A DNA stretch of 64,000 nt from Sisyra terminalis (lineage: Eukaryota > Arthropoda > Insecta > Neuroptera > Sisyridae). The notes under the pieces are model-generated. The model searched no databases, was not told the origin of the DNA, and saw only the letters and a list, made by a program, of their open reading frames with translations. Shown piece by piece: positions 1-11,099 of the stretch (position 1 is its first letter; the number at the start of each line of letters is the position of its first letter). The position numbers were made by a program, and so were the translations under genes. The stretch covers positions 32,279,482 to 32,343,481 of the forward strand of contig OY292274.1 of NCBI GenBank assembly GCA_958496175.1, read 5' to 3'.

Positions 1-2310
1 TTTGAATTGAAATATTTATAAATGGCTGTGTTGTGCAACATAACACAAAGGTACTGTAGCTGCTTCATTAACCGTAGTTAAAAAACATACATATCTTTCT
101 TAAAATGTGTAAATAATATATAAAGAACAGCTAAGCAAAACTGATTCTATTGCAGTATATAAAAAAAGTTATTGGAGAATCTCTTGACTTTTATATTTTA
201 TGGACTATGAAACAGACGCCCGTAATATCTTACAGGTCAAAGAGTTTGTAACTAAAGTATTGCTGATTTATTATCAAAAGCACAAATAAGTTTAAATAAC
301 TATAAAAATAAGTTTTACAGTTTCATAAGAACATAAAGAATAAAAAAAAAAGTTAGTTTGTATTTTATAACTAAGTTATATTTGTCTTTTGTCGTTAGTC
401 ATATTCATATCGATATTTGCATATTAGTGATTGCATGCTAGGTATTGCGAATATCCTACATTTATTATTTATTCAAAATTTTCGCTATTTTTAATTAACA
501 CAAAAATAACATTAATAGGCTAAAACTTAATTTTTGAGTAATTTTTTTCGGAAATTACAAAAAAAAATATTCATATTTGCATATACTGAATGGCGGTCTC
601 CTCAGTAGCGTAACTAGGTGGGTGCAAGAAGGGCGTCATATGAAAATGGGACGACATAATGACATTGATAATTCCATAAGTGATTATACTTTAAGAAAAA
701 CACAAAGACTACATTTTTAAATAGCTTAGGAATTTAAAGATATTTGACATTTTACCATTTTTCTGCACCATTAATGAAAATTGAAGAAAAAAAATTGACG
801 TTGATGAATAGATAAACTTATTAATGTTTGATGTACATTTATTCCTTCATACTGTTTTTAGCTATTTTTCACATATTATTTGTTGTTGATTTTTTTTAGT
901 CTCGTTATCATATAATAGAAGACATTTTGGATTGTTGAATTAAATTTTTAATCATCAAAACCTCCCATTGCAAAATATTTGAATAATCAAAAATATTAAT
1001 GCACTAAATATGAAAACTATTTACAATTATAATTTACAATATTTATTATTAATTATTATTAATTGATAATTATAATAAATAATATTTACAATTAGTGTTT
1101 ACAATAAAACAGGGTTAGTTGAATCATTCAACGAAAATTGTGAACTTCCATCAAGTAAACATTGAACTTTTGAAATTTATAATAAATAACTTCGAAATAA
1201 AGTAGTGTTTTTGTCGTTCCAGAGCATATTTTCTAGGAAAACTCTGTATAACCCTAGTTCTAACTTGACGTTTAGTGCTTTCTTACAAATATCAAAATTT
1301 TTTGTTACCATTAATTGGAAATTTGGTCGCCCGAAACTTCGAGAAGTAAAAATTTTATCACTTGTATATAATATATTCCCGGAAAATTCTATTCTTGTAA
1401 AAGTTCTATTTGGTAAAGAAAATATTGTATTTTCATTTTTTTGCCTTACTTTTACCATCCTAGTACAAACTTGAGGTTTATATCTTCTCTATAAATATCA
1501 GTTTCAGAATTCAAATTTATAAATTTAAACGGGTACCGGGTTGAGTTCAAATTGAATTAAATATCTATTAAAACAAATAATAAACAGTTTTAATAAATAA
1601 GCATTAATAAGCATTGCTGTAGTCCCTACTGAGCGGTTGGGTTGAAAATAGTGTCATTTTTAACTAATTTTTAATTATTTTTTATTTAAATTTTATGTAT
1701 CTTGGAAGTTATCACCAAGGATCTGAAAGTTTACCATAATATACAGTTTTATTTTGAATTTTATCAGTGGATTATCTATTATTTTTTAAAACAAGGTATC
1801 TATTTTTCAACAGATTTATACCTAACTGAATATACTTAAATGAATTATAGAAATTGCTAAAGAGAAAATTAAAAATAAATCTGGTCACATCTTCATATTT
1901 TTGAATATATCTTTCTAGCTAACTGTATAAATTCAGTTAGAGACATAGGTTGGTTTAGTTTGAAATTGTTCAAGATAGTAAATTATAAATTTCAATTCTA
2001 AGTTTTGTAGTATAAGGCTCAATTTGCTCAGCATAGTTTAAAATCAACTCCAGATTGATGGAAGACCAAATTTATCATGTGTAAATTTTGTTTGTTTTTT
2101 TTTTTGAACTCTTGATAAGTCACCAAATTAAATTACACTTTGTGATGATTTCCTGAATCATTCATGTCATCATCCATGACAAAACAGTCACGGAGCGATC
2201 CAAACTTGATGACCACTGTGGAAGATTGTTTCACAATCGAAGTACGTGTCTGGGCAATACATCACACATATTTTTGTTTGAATTTCTGTTCAAATGTATG
2301 TTTTTGGTAT
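1..2310. other. AT-rich non-coding DNA, probable upstream intron of TRP-gamma
   Basis: No credible coding exon is seen on either strand; the open frames at 1177-1474 overlap on opposite strands and look like chance. Near 601-625 there is a short GC-richer stretch (CAGTAGCGTAACTAGG) resembling hAT-type transposon ends, but I found no partner end. The rest is A/T-rich with homopolymer runs. Confidence 0.5.
1705..1745 (+). repeat. Short interspersed repeat, second copy near 39.72 kb
   Basis: The stretch beginning GTTATCACCAAGGATCTGAA recurs with few differences at about 39718-39758 (GTTATCACCAAGGAACTGAA, followed by the same TTTACCATAAT). Two copies 38 kb apart mark an interspersed repeat of unknown class. 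Confidence 0.6.
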
Positions 2311-2374
2311 GATTTTTATATATTATTATATTAAATTATACTACATAAATTGGACCACAATATATTTTATATAT

Positions 2375-2819
2375 TGTAGCGTGACGTCTCAAAACTGTAT
2401 TGAGATGGCATTATTCGTTCTTTAATTTCTTTTGGAAATAAATAATCACTTTCACACTTAACAATCACTTTTTTATTACACTTGTATACACTTTTTATTA
2501 CACAATTACACTTTTCAAAACAATCACTTAAATGACAATAATCACTTTCAAATCGAAATCACAATAAAAATCGCTTTGTTGTAACGGAAATTCAAATCTG
2601 AACTTCCGTACAGAACTGTCCTTTTGGCTTGAGCTGAGCGCCTTATATACCCACAACCCAACATTCCAGAATGTTCTAGCCTTCCCTAGACTTCACTAGA
2701 CATTTCTAGAACAATCTATATGTGCATTCGCATTGGTGGGAGAGAGAAAGAAGTCACTCAGTCAATCGCGTGCCGACATGGCACAACGAGAGAGACAGAC
2801 TTTGTCCCTTTCTGTTACA
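2375..2819 (-). mobile_element. Solo LTR-like element, 445 bp, 4-bp target duplication
   Basis: The segment starts TGTAGCGTGACGTC and ends CTGTTACA on the plus strand, so both strands give the TG...CA ends typical of LTRs. ATAT flanks it on both sides (2371-2374 and 2820-2823). The paralogous repeat at 46131-46160 has a single ATAT at the corresponding point, which is an internal empty-site control. Read on the minus strand it has a U3-like part with GAGA and heat-shock motifs, a TATA box (TATATAAG, 2649-2642), an initiator-like ACAGTTC about 32 bp downstream near 2617, and AATAAA signals (2499-2494, 2477-2472) in the downstream part. No internal retrotransposon coding region or second LTR is in the window, so it is a solo LTR. 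Superfamily is not determined. Confidence 0.75.
2617..2711 (-). promoter_or_regulatory. Heat-shock-element promoter inside the LTR
   Basis: A perfect heat-shock element TTCnnGAAnnTTC lies at 2664-2676 and a second TTCnnGAA at 2704-2711, with extra TTC units between them. Downstream on the minus strand are the TATA box (2649-2642) and an initiator near 2617. The elements therefore sit roughly 50 and 90 bp upstream of the predicted start, as in insect hsp genes. GAGAG runs at about 2737-2750 and 2787-2796 look like GAGA-factor sites. Heat inducibility is an inference. Confidence 0.6.
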
Positions 2820-2890
2820 ATATTGTATAAACAGTATAATTGTTCAAATTCAGCGAAAAAAATATTATTTGATTATATACAACGGCAGCA

Positions 2891-4722
2891 GGGCCACAAT
2901 CGCTGTTCTATAAATTCCTCAATTACACTTGTTATAAAACAAAATTACAAATACTTACAAATAATGGGGTTTACTTTTCATAGTAAATCTTGTATCGAAA
3001 TTCTATATTTGTTTTTTACTACTAACTTTGTTTAAATGTTTGAAAAAAAAGCTTGAAATGAAAAATAAGAATTATAGCTTTAACATTGATAAATATTTTA
3101 TTTTATTATAGCGTTAGTAAAAAAAACCGTGATAATTTTTTACAATATCTCTCATATAAGTCACAAACATTGCCTACCTTATTTTCATTGGAGCCGAAAA
3201 GTGTACATAACAGCGTAATATTTTCTTTTTACGATAAGATCATTACGATCACATTACATATTCTCTCATTTTTTTTGTTAGCAATTCTTTTCTTATTGTA
3301 CTTAATTTTGGGTCTACAAAATTGAGATAATAACATTTTATGCGTTTCCATTATGAAATCTAATTTCTCGCCAATTAGAACGTCATATCTGATTAATAGG
3401 TTTTCAATATTTTATGGCATTCTCTATTACTCACTAAGTCATAATAATAAAAGTATATTTACGTAACTTACATCTTATTGAAACCGTATCATTTCATTTA
3501 TCGTTTAGTCAGACTATTTATATGACTAAGTTTTTTTTTTATTTATTTCCCAAGACATAAGAACTTTGTTAATATCATTTCATATTTCTAACTTTTGTCT
3601 CCGTTTATAAGAAAATAATATAATGACACCCTCGTTGGGAGGAAAATACTATGTATATTGTACACTAGGTATATACGAAAAATTTAATTCAGTTAATTTA
3701 AAATACGTGTCCTATATTTAAACAACTTTAAATTAATTCTTTGTTTGAAATGATATGCCGATGCAGGAAAATTTAATTAAAAAACGAATTTCAATTTAAA
3801 ATTATAAAGCATAATTAATGTCAAAAGTTGTTTTCCTTTTTTCTTTTTTGATAATTTATCTAAAACAAAATTTAGTGCGTGACTATTCGAATCAGGTCCG
3901 TTTTATTATTTTCCCTATATTTTGAAGAGAAATAATTTTTCCCTCATATGTGTATTCTACACAGAAATCTATAACGAAATATCGTATTTGATCAATAAAT
4001 ACAAAATGAATTTTAAAAATTTAAAAAAAAACATTGTGTTGAGGTTTATATTTCAATTTATAACATTTGAAATAGAATAAATAAAATATCTACTTTAAAT
4101 AAGTCTTTTAAATTTATATAAATACTGGAGATACCACGAATATTCGACTACTATTCGGTATTCAGCCTATTCGACTGCTTGTTTTAATATTCGGTTATCG
4201 GCCAAATACCAAATCACCAAAAAAAAAAACACATTTTACTTAAAAATATATTAAGCGAACTGGAATGAAATGTCGTTTTCTTAACATTAAATGAAAACAC
4301 AACATTTTTAAACAAGTTTTAATTTTAAATCAATGATATAATCACTTTCAATATCATCACCCTTTTCGGATTTAGTATGCAAATTTTTAATTCAAATGAA
4401 AAAAAAGTAATTGATTACTAAGCAACATTTCAGTAAATCTTCTTTTCATTATCATACTTAATGATAGCATTAAACCTGTCACCCGCCAAAGGTACTAAGT
4501 GTTACCAAATATTCGGCGCTTCGGCCGAGACATTCGTGGAATATTCGTTATTAGGTATTTAACCAAATCAGTAATCGTAACATCTTTAAGAAATCCCGAT
4601 ATATTTAATAACGAAAAATAACGATAAGAAAGGAATATTTGTTGAGTGATATGTTAGTATTGAGTCGATAAATTTAACTTAGCATTTATTTCAGTCGGAG
4701 CTACCAAAGATAGTATATTGAT
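2891..4722. other. Non-coding DNA, no recognisable gene
   Basis: AT-rich sequence. The open frame at 3086-3325 encodes a hydrophobic peptide with no recognisable family and biased toward A/T codons. Around 4140-4560 there are repeated ATTCG-type words with a slightly higher GC content, but no paired ends were resolved. Confidence 0.4.
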
Positions 4723-4952
4723 CGGTGGTTCTTAACCGGGGTTCAATCGAACCCCAAGGGTTTGGTGAGTCAGTCCCGCAGGTTCGGTGAAGGTCAAGTG
4801 TCACTCTCGACTCATATGACCAATCTATAAATACATACCTATGCTGAGAATTTTATAAAATAATATTTTATTTTTCCAATTAAGAAGGGTTTGGTGAATG
4901 TGCATATGAAACTAGTGGGAATCAGTATCTTCAATGTAGTTAAGAATCACTA
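4723..4952. mobile_element. hAT-like MITE, about 230 bp
   Basis: The terminal inverted repeat is CGGTGGTTCTTAACC on the left and, read on the minus strand, TAGTGATTCTTAACT on the right, resembling the CAGNGGTTCTTAACC ends of many hAT elements. The interior contains a GGTTCAATCGAACC palindrome and GGGTTTGGTGAATG. A diverged relative lies at 58.94-59.2 kb. The 8-bp flanks agree at only about five positions, so the target duplication is not firm. Confidence 0.6.
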
Positions 4953-5245
4953 ACCTAGATACAAGATAAGTTACTTTTCTAAAGAGTATCCAAAGTTATT
5001 TGTTAAAATCCTCAAAAAAATAATTTTTTTGATATTTTTTATAATATTGTGTATGCACAAGTTTTATAATACATTAGGGAAGGTTGTTAGGTAATCAGAT
5101 AATGAATTTATCAGATAATGATTTTTATCTGCATTAATTTAGGAAATGTAAAATGTGTATGTCTTAATTCTTATAAATACAACAAACGAAAAAAGATTAA
5201 TACAAAAGGTATATAATGAATTTTATAACTAAACAAAATTAAACT
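4953..5245 (+). repeat. Interspersed repeat family, copy A
   Basis: It shares, in the same order, CTAGATAC-AGATAAGTTAC, AGGTAATCAGA, TTAATTTAGGAAA, GATTAATA and AACTAAACA with the copies at 42586-42906 (plus) and 47054-47412 (minus). No coding capacity is visible. The class is unknown. Confidence 0.65.
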
Positions 5246-5689
5246 AAAACTAGTATGGCAGCTATTTTTCTTATTTATACGGGATCGACTTCAAAGAATT
5301 GGTTAAATTAAAAACAATTACAAATTTAAAGAGAGAATGAGTAGAAGGAAGTATTAGTATTACTATTTGGGAATCAGTAACATCCGTTGTAGAATAGATG
5401 CGTGTTTTATTTTAATTTCCTTTTTGATTGTCTGCTAACTTTTTGCTGCACATTTTCAATTAAAAGATTTGATTTTCTTCGAAAAAATTATTTAATATAC
5501 CTGTGATCGACCGTTTGCTCGATATCCTTGATATAGAAGATTATATAAAAACATTAAAACATACCTACAGCTATTTTTTTACAATTTTTTTTGTTTCATC
5601 ATCTGCTTCTTGGTAATAATTGCAATATGTCATTCGTTCTACACTCATAAGATAGTTGTATCCAATGACATAACTAACAATATCCAGTA

Positions 5690-6290
5690 AAAAACATCTC
5701 TAATAGGTCACACATCACTTAAATCGGTATGGTAGGTCAAGTATGAACACTCTAAGAGACCTTTAAAATCCGCACCATTATCCAACAGATTCAAGAAGTT
5801 TTGATGATCATTAATTCTAGTTTAATAGGCCCGCGCTCGCCGAATGGTTACATTCTTTCCATGTTCTACTTGTAAGTCGTCGTGGATTCTCATATTATAC
5901 ATGTTCTATGGTGCACCAATTATTGTCTGCAGAAACTTTAACAAGGATTTTCAAATTATTTCCATGTTTGAGTTCAATGCTGTACTCCAAAGTTGCTCCA
6001 CTCTGTAGGTTCAAACTAGCTTTAAATATTGATTTCTAATGGACTAATTTGTTTTCTATGGTCAACTGTCATCTGTGACCGATCAGCCAGTAAATCGTTC
6101 CGTATTTTTTATTAAGCTGCTTTCTTTTTTCTTTTATATGTTTTGTCTAAGTTAACCGTCTTTTCCGGCTCATCTCCAAATATTTAACATGATTCATTTG
6201 GGATACCTCAATACTATAGAGCATTAGTGGCGGTCAGCATTGTTGTCTGGTAGTGAAAGCAACATGGGCAGGCTTGTTTTCATTATTTTT
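5690..6290 (-). pseudogene. Jockey-like LINE fossil: reverse transcriptase C-terminal part
   Basis: Reading the minus strand from about 6285 downward gives, in order, fragments typical of the end of a Jockey-clade reverse transcriptase: HVAFTTRQQC, NHVKYLEMSRKRRLT, KRKQLNKKYGTIYWLIGH, LTIENKL, NSNMEII, FLQTIIGAP, NMYNMRIHDDLQVE and NVTIRRARAY. These correspond to the known thumb/connection region (KYLG, RLTW, LYWLIG, ENKL.LYK, WGTASNSN, R.I..APWY). Reading frames shift several times and stops replace conserved residues, for example TAG where the APW tryptophan is expected. It is a dead 5'-truncated copy. It lies in the opposite orientation to the TRP-gamma gene. Clade assignment is from remembered family motifs. 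Confidence 0.8.
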
Positions 6291-6985
6291 TATTTTCCAT
6301 TAAATCTGAGTAAATTTAAAGTAAAAAACATTTACAATTTGTCAAAAGAAAAAATCACAAAGTAATCATTATTTTGTATAAACCGGTAATCAGGTACCCC
6401 TATTTTATTGTATAGGTACTTTATTGGTTATTCATTTTAATGAAACCTCAATGAATTTTATATCGATGTACCAATAGTAATCAATTTACCGATAGTAAAA
6501 TATCACCCAATAATAGCAATAAATAAATATCGATTTATTCATTTATTTTCAATGTCTAAAAAAATATAGAATAAATTAAAGTCTCGTGATTTTCGTTATT
6601 CATTACAGTTTTGAATCCGAATAAACGTATTGTAATTTTTACAATGCGACATCGTAAAAATTACTTCTACGTAGAAATAGGTCATGTAGGTCATGTTGGG
6701 AAGCCAAAGAGTAGAAGCAGAGTTATTAGTAGTTTTGTCTTTTTTACTAGTATATGATATACTCATTGATCTTGTAATCGATAGCGCACTGTATAGTAAA
6801 TAGCAAGCCGCGCTAGAAGAAATTGTTGGCGCCGTACATGGGTACACATTTGAAAAGAACTAATTTATAAGGAACACTATAAATTACATTTTGTTACAAA
6901 ATACAACAGCACATGTGTTGGATAGAGACTCATATTTATACATATACATATGTTTCACTTCTCTGGTGTGGCCAACTGAAGCAAG
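6291..6985. other. Non-coding DNA between repeats
   Basis: AT-rich sequence with clustered ATCGAT/ACCGATAG words at about 6440-6535. The minus-strand frame at 6596-6847 has no recognisable domain. Confidence 0.35.
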
Positions 6986-6989
6986 TAAA

Positions 6990-7125
6990 ATACAAGCATT
7001 TGTTCCAGATGCTTATTCCAAGCGCTTATTTGTGTTGGTTGACGTTCAGCAGCACTCAGTCACCAGCTAACGTATTGAGTTACCGTATAAACTGTACCCA
7101 CATAGACGGCGCTTCGTACGCCACA
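6990..7125. repeat. MITE-like repeat, related to 9690-9885
   Basis: AAGCGCTTATTTGTGTTGG and ACATAGACGGCGCT here correspond to ATGCTTATTTGTGTAGG and, on the opposite strand, AGCGCCGTCTATGT in 9690-9885. The shared words occur in both orientations, which suggests an inverted-repeat element of which both loci are partial or rearranged copies. Exact ends were not resolved. Confidence 0.45.
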
Positions 7126-7229
7126 CTAGATTTTTCCTATTTCTATTTGACGCCTTATGCTCGGTTTATCCGTATATACATATCAAAGAGTACCATCGGT
7201 TCTCTTTTATACGTTTGATACTTTCCAGA

Positions 7230-9685
7230 GAAAAACGCATAAAAAATCGCTTAAAAAAGACTACACATACGTCTAAACATAAAGGATACGTTTCATAATT
7301 TTTTTAAAATCGCATAAAACTAAATCAATGAGTTATAATATACCAAAAATCACATTGAAAAGGTTTATTAAATTTCAGAAAATATAATCTTTATATTTTC
7401 CTTCTAAATTTATATAATATAAAAGTTTTAGAAAAAAAGTTTATTTTTTTCACAATTTTTTCTTTAAAATTTTCTTCGACACCCATCACGGCAAGACACG
7501 ACATGACCGGAGACAATGTTCTCCAAATTTTTTAACCTCTTAACATGTAAAAATTGTCTAAAACAATTATTTTAAAAAAAAGCTTCTTGAAATATAAACC
7601 GCATAACTTCAAAACCGTAGAAAAATAGTTCGCATAAAAAGAAAACCAAGTGGGTATGTATATATTCACTTCCACTTACGTAAAGTTTCCAACGTAACAT
7701 CGTACTATTTGTTATGGTATTCATTAAATTTAACTGTCATTAAAATACGATGTTATATCGTAAAAATTCAAATTTACGTAGAAAACTTTAAAATTGAACA
7801 TTGTAAAAACCAAATTCATGAAAGTCTAGTCCTAAATTATGATGGAACATGGTATTTTTTACTATATTTTTTTTGTGTGCAATACGTACATATATTTTCG
7901 AATCATTTTAACTGAGTAAATAAGGATTAAACAGTACATTTTAAGAATAAGTTCATACAATATTTTTTCTGGAACAAAATTACAGCCAAACAAACTACAA
8001 ATAGTGCACAAAAAATTAAAAGTGACAATTTTATCTTGCATTGCAAACTGATAACATAAAAATGACAACTTATGCTGTGGTTATTTTATACCATTACAAA
8101 AAGTATACTGCTAGCTTAACAGTCGCGAAAACTTTAACAACATCGGAGAATAATCATCCATATTCCATTTATCGATTTATTTGCACCGTACTTTACAACT
8201 AATAAAAGTTTTATTGAATTTTTCAACTCAATATTTCGCTAGTTTACTTTTTAATTATTAATAGTCATAAAAAAGATATACATAACGGAAAAGAATTCAT
8301 TTCAACACAACAGTTGTTACAACTTGACTCGAAAAAGTTGATGGTTTACTTTTGAGTTGATGCCTCTGTAAACTTTGTTTGAACCAATAAAATATGTCAA
8401 AACTTCTACGGCAAAACTGCTTTACGATTTACTAGGCTTTTTATTCAACAGCTTTTGTAACGATAAAGTTTTTAACCATATTGATGATTTCTTCAACTAA
8501 CAGTCAAATCAATTTTACGCTAAATATAATTTTATGTTATTGTGAAATACAATTTGTTAAATTGATTTTTTTACCACTGAAATAGCAATTAAACTATATG
8601 CTGATTTACAATGAAGTCTAAATTGAATTGAAATCTAACATATAATTTGCTCACGTACTCACAAATATAGTGCAAATGTAATTTTCCTTTAATATATGTT
8701 TGTAACAGTATTCCGAATGAAATAGAGTTCAATTATTTGATTAGAAATGTATGTCGTAGTACACCCCTGGATTTACCCTAATTTCAACATCAAAATTCAC
8801 CTGATATTCGATCGTGTTCTCCCAAACCAACAACAATAAAATGCATAAATGCATGACAATATTAGGCAAAGCTCGTGTATAACACAAGTATAATTTGTGT
8901 TTCATGAGGTCACTAACGATGATGGAAATTTTTTCTATGAAAACTCCAGTGGTGGGGTCAAAGTTCAAACACTTTATATATTAGACATTTACAAATCAAA
9001 TAGGTACACACCGACCTCGGTGTATATATTGAGCAAGGAAACACTCATATACATGGAACTGAATATATACATATATCCAACAAAGTGCATTCTAGTCATT
9101 TTTCTTTTACTTTCTAGCGGAGCTAATATATACATTCCTTTTTATACCAATGATTGTTAATAAGGGTTGTTGACATTTTAGCATGCACTTGCATTTTTTT
9201 TGTGCTTACGTCACCATTTTATATGCCTAACAAAAAGATAGGATGAAATGTTTTAAGGCTAAATAATGAATGAGGTTACGAATATCAATATCAATACGAA
9301 TATCAAACGAAAATCAATCAATTTATAAAATCATTACTTTCGCTTTATTAAGTCTTTCAACCATTTATAACTCATTGTTTTATCTAGATGCGCCTTAATC
9401 TATAATTAACGCAAAAATGTGAACAATTAAAAGCGTATATAAATGTATAAGTTTTTTAATTTTATATAATTACTTACGATGAGTTGAAAACATATCAATA
9501 TCTTCATTTTTTTTTATTTTTGAAGTGAAAACTACTTTTCTTTAGCATCGTTGTGATTTTAAATTTGATGAAACGAAAAAGCGATAGCGAAAAGAGAATA
9601 CATAATCTATAATATTTAACGTGCAAAAGAATGAGATAGAAAGCATTATACAATGTTTCCACTGATCTGTTTATAATGGAATACT
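7230..9685. other. Non-coding DNA, no recognisable gene
   Basis: AT-rich sequence. Short frames on both strands (for example 7709-7915, 7862-8068, 8741-8968, 8897-9160) overlap one another antisense and show no domain or codon signature. Confidence 0.4.
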
Positions 9686-9689
9686 GCTC

Positions 9690-9885
9690 TAGACGTAACA
9701 GCCAGCGCCGTCTATGTAGGCACAAATAAGGAGTGAACCAAGCAAATGCAACAGCGCCTGAGTTGGAAGCGTTGGAAGAGAGACTTATAGATAAAACTCT
9801 CTCTTCAAGCAATCGAAAACAGTAAAATGCAAGCGCTTTTTTAAAATGCTTATTTGTGTAGGCTGGCGCTCATTGGCTCTCAATT
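9690..9885. repeat. MITE-like repeat, related to 6990-7125
   Basis: This GC-richer island contains AGCGCCGTCTATGTAGGCAC and, 130 bp on, AAAATGCTTATTTGTGTAGG. Both also occur, one of them inverted, at 6990-7125. The minus-strand frame across it (9504-9812) is not protein-like outside the repeat. Confidence 0.45.
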
Positions 9886-10159
9886 GCCAACGGTTGTTTT
9901 TAGTAACTATCAGTTTCGAGGCAAAAAAATACAACAATTCCTCTATACTGCACTTTTTGTTTTATACTTGATATTTCAAACTTATTAGTATCAATATTAT
10001 CATAACTAAACCCAACAATTATCCTTATCTTGAAACTTTACATTCGTTTCATTATCTTGAAGCTCACATTTTGAAGGTTTCACTTCTATCACGTGTAGCC
10101 TACAAATGTTTTTTTTGATTATTTGGGCTTTCCAGAATGAGGTTATTTGAGCCTCAACA

Positions 10160-11030
10160 CTGCAACCTCAGCGCTTATTATACATTTTAGGTTCCTTCTC
10201 CGCCTAGTTAAGACCAAGCAGCTGAGCGAACCTCAGCACTCATCGCACTAGGTGTTTTTTGACAATGTCAGTTCTAGGGCTTGATATTCTCAGTTCCTCA
10301 TGTCTACATTAATTTAGAGCACCGCATTTCCATAGAACGTGAGAAGCTGTTTCATTTTCTGCTTGATAGAACCTTCAAGTTTGAGTATCCAAGTGTAACT
10401 CCATTATATGCAAGTGCTTTCTCATTCCACATTAACCGGTTATTAGACCCGTTACCACTCTAACCAGCTTTCTAAGGCAAAGTATTTCAGTATTTAGTTT
10501 CTGTGATGGTTTTCCCATCATTCTTTTACTGTGCTTTTGTTTGATGGTAATTTTTCATTTTATGCAGTGCTTTTTCTTAACCCACTCCTTGATGGTGTTT
10601 TTCACTATCGATCTTGTAACGTCAAGTACAGGCTGTGGACCTGTGAAGAATAATTGGGATCCTTGTCGGGCAAGGCGTTAGAATTTTCATTACCTTTAAT
10701 ATCCTTATGGCTTCGTCCCTATTCCAAATTAACCTTGTTTTTAGAAATCAGGCTTGTAATGCTTTCTTTACATTCCCAGATCAGTTTGGAGCTGATCTGT
10801 GATTTTGCTAGTGCTTTTAATAGGGTTGACTATCGGTCTATATTTGCTATTTTTAAAACTCCTGCTCAGAAATTCCCGTGTACAGGCTAGCATAGGCTTC
10901 ATATATGGTAACATCCCTCAGCCTTATGGATAATTCATATCCTAGGTTCCTTCTATAAATACCAGCATCTGAACCATTTTCTGCCACTGAGCTATCCGCA
11001 TTAAAGACCATGCCAGATGACAAGATTCTT
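10160..11030 (-). pseudogene. LINE fossil with RNase H domain and C-terminal zinc-knuckle region
   Basis: Read on the minus strand from about 11030 downward, short frames spell a degraded RNase H domain: NGSDAGIYRRNLGYELSIRL then YEAYASLYTGISEQEF, later GHKDIKGNENSNAL (the usual GHRDIEGNE motif of LINE RNase H). These are followed by GPQPVLDVTRSIVKNTIKEW, VTGLITG and ENETASHVLWKCGAL, which match the post-RNase H segment and the H..C half of the CCHC motif in R1/I/Jockey-group LINEs. Frames break at several points and in-frame stops occur. The order RNase H (high coordinates) then Jockey RT (5.7-6.3 kb) is wrong for one minus-strand element, so the two fossils are separate insertions. Confidence 0.8.
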
Positions 11031-11099
11031 CTCTCGTATTCTTCCCATTACTCCTGTGATCTGTCTTGTCACTGAGAAGCGCGTGTCAAACGAGATATG

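Larger units (their letters stand above)
2311..2890 (+). repeat. Interspersed repeat split by the LTR; paralogue at 46.07-46.20 kb
   Basis: The flanks 2311-2374 and 2820-2885 together match about 46072-46195 (shared words ACATAAATTGGAC, CAATATATT, ACAGTATAA, TTCAGCG-like). In the 46 kb copy the sequence runs through uninterrupted, so this copy was present before the LTR inserted at 2375. Its class is unknown. Confidence 0.65.

Noticed and set aside
1177..1474. Overlapping frames on both strands
   Set aside because: Two antisense frames cover the same bases with no domain; typical chance frames.
4740..4760. GGTTCAATCGAACC as a tRNA B box
   Set aside because: It is a palindrome inside a hAT-like MITE and recurs in the related element at 58.96 kb. 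No tRNA fold is available.
5690..11030. One LINE spanning both reverse transcriptase and RNase H fossils
   Set aside because: On the minus strand RNase H would come before the RT C-terminus, the reverse of LINE domain order, and the families differ.
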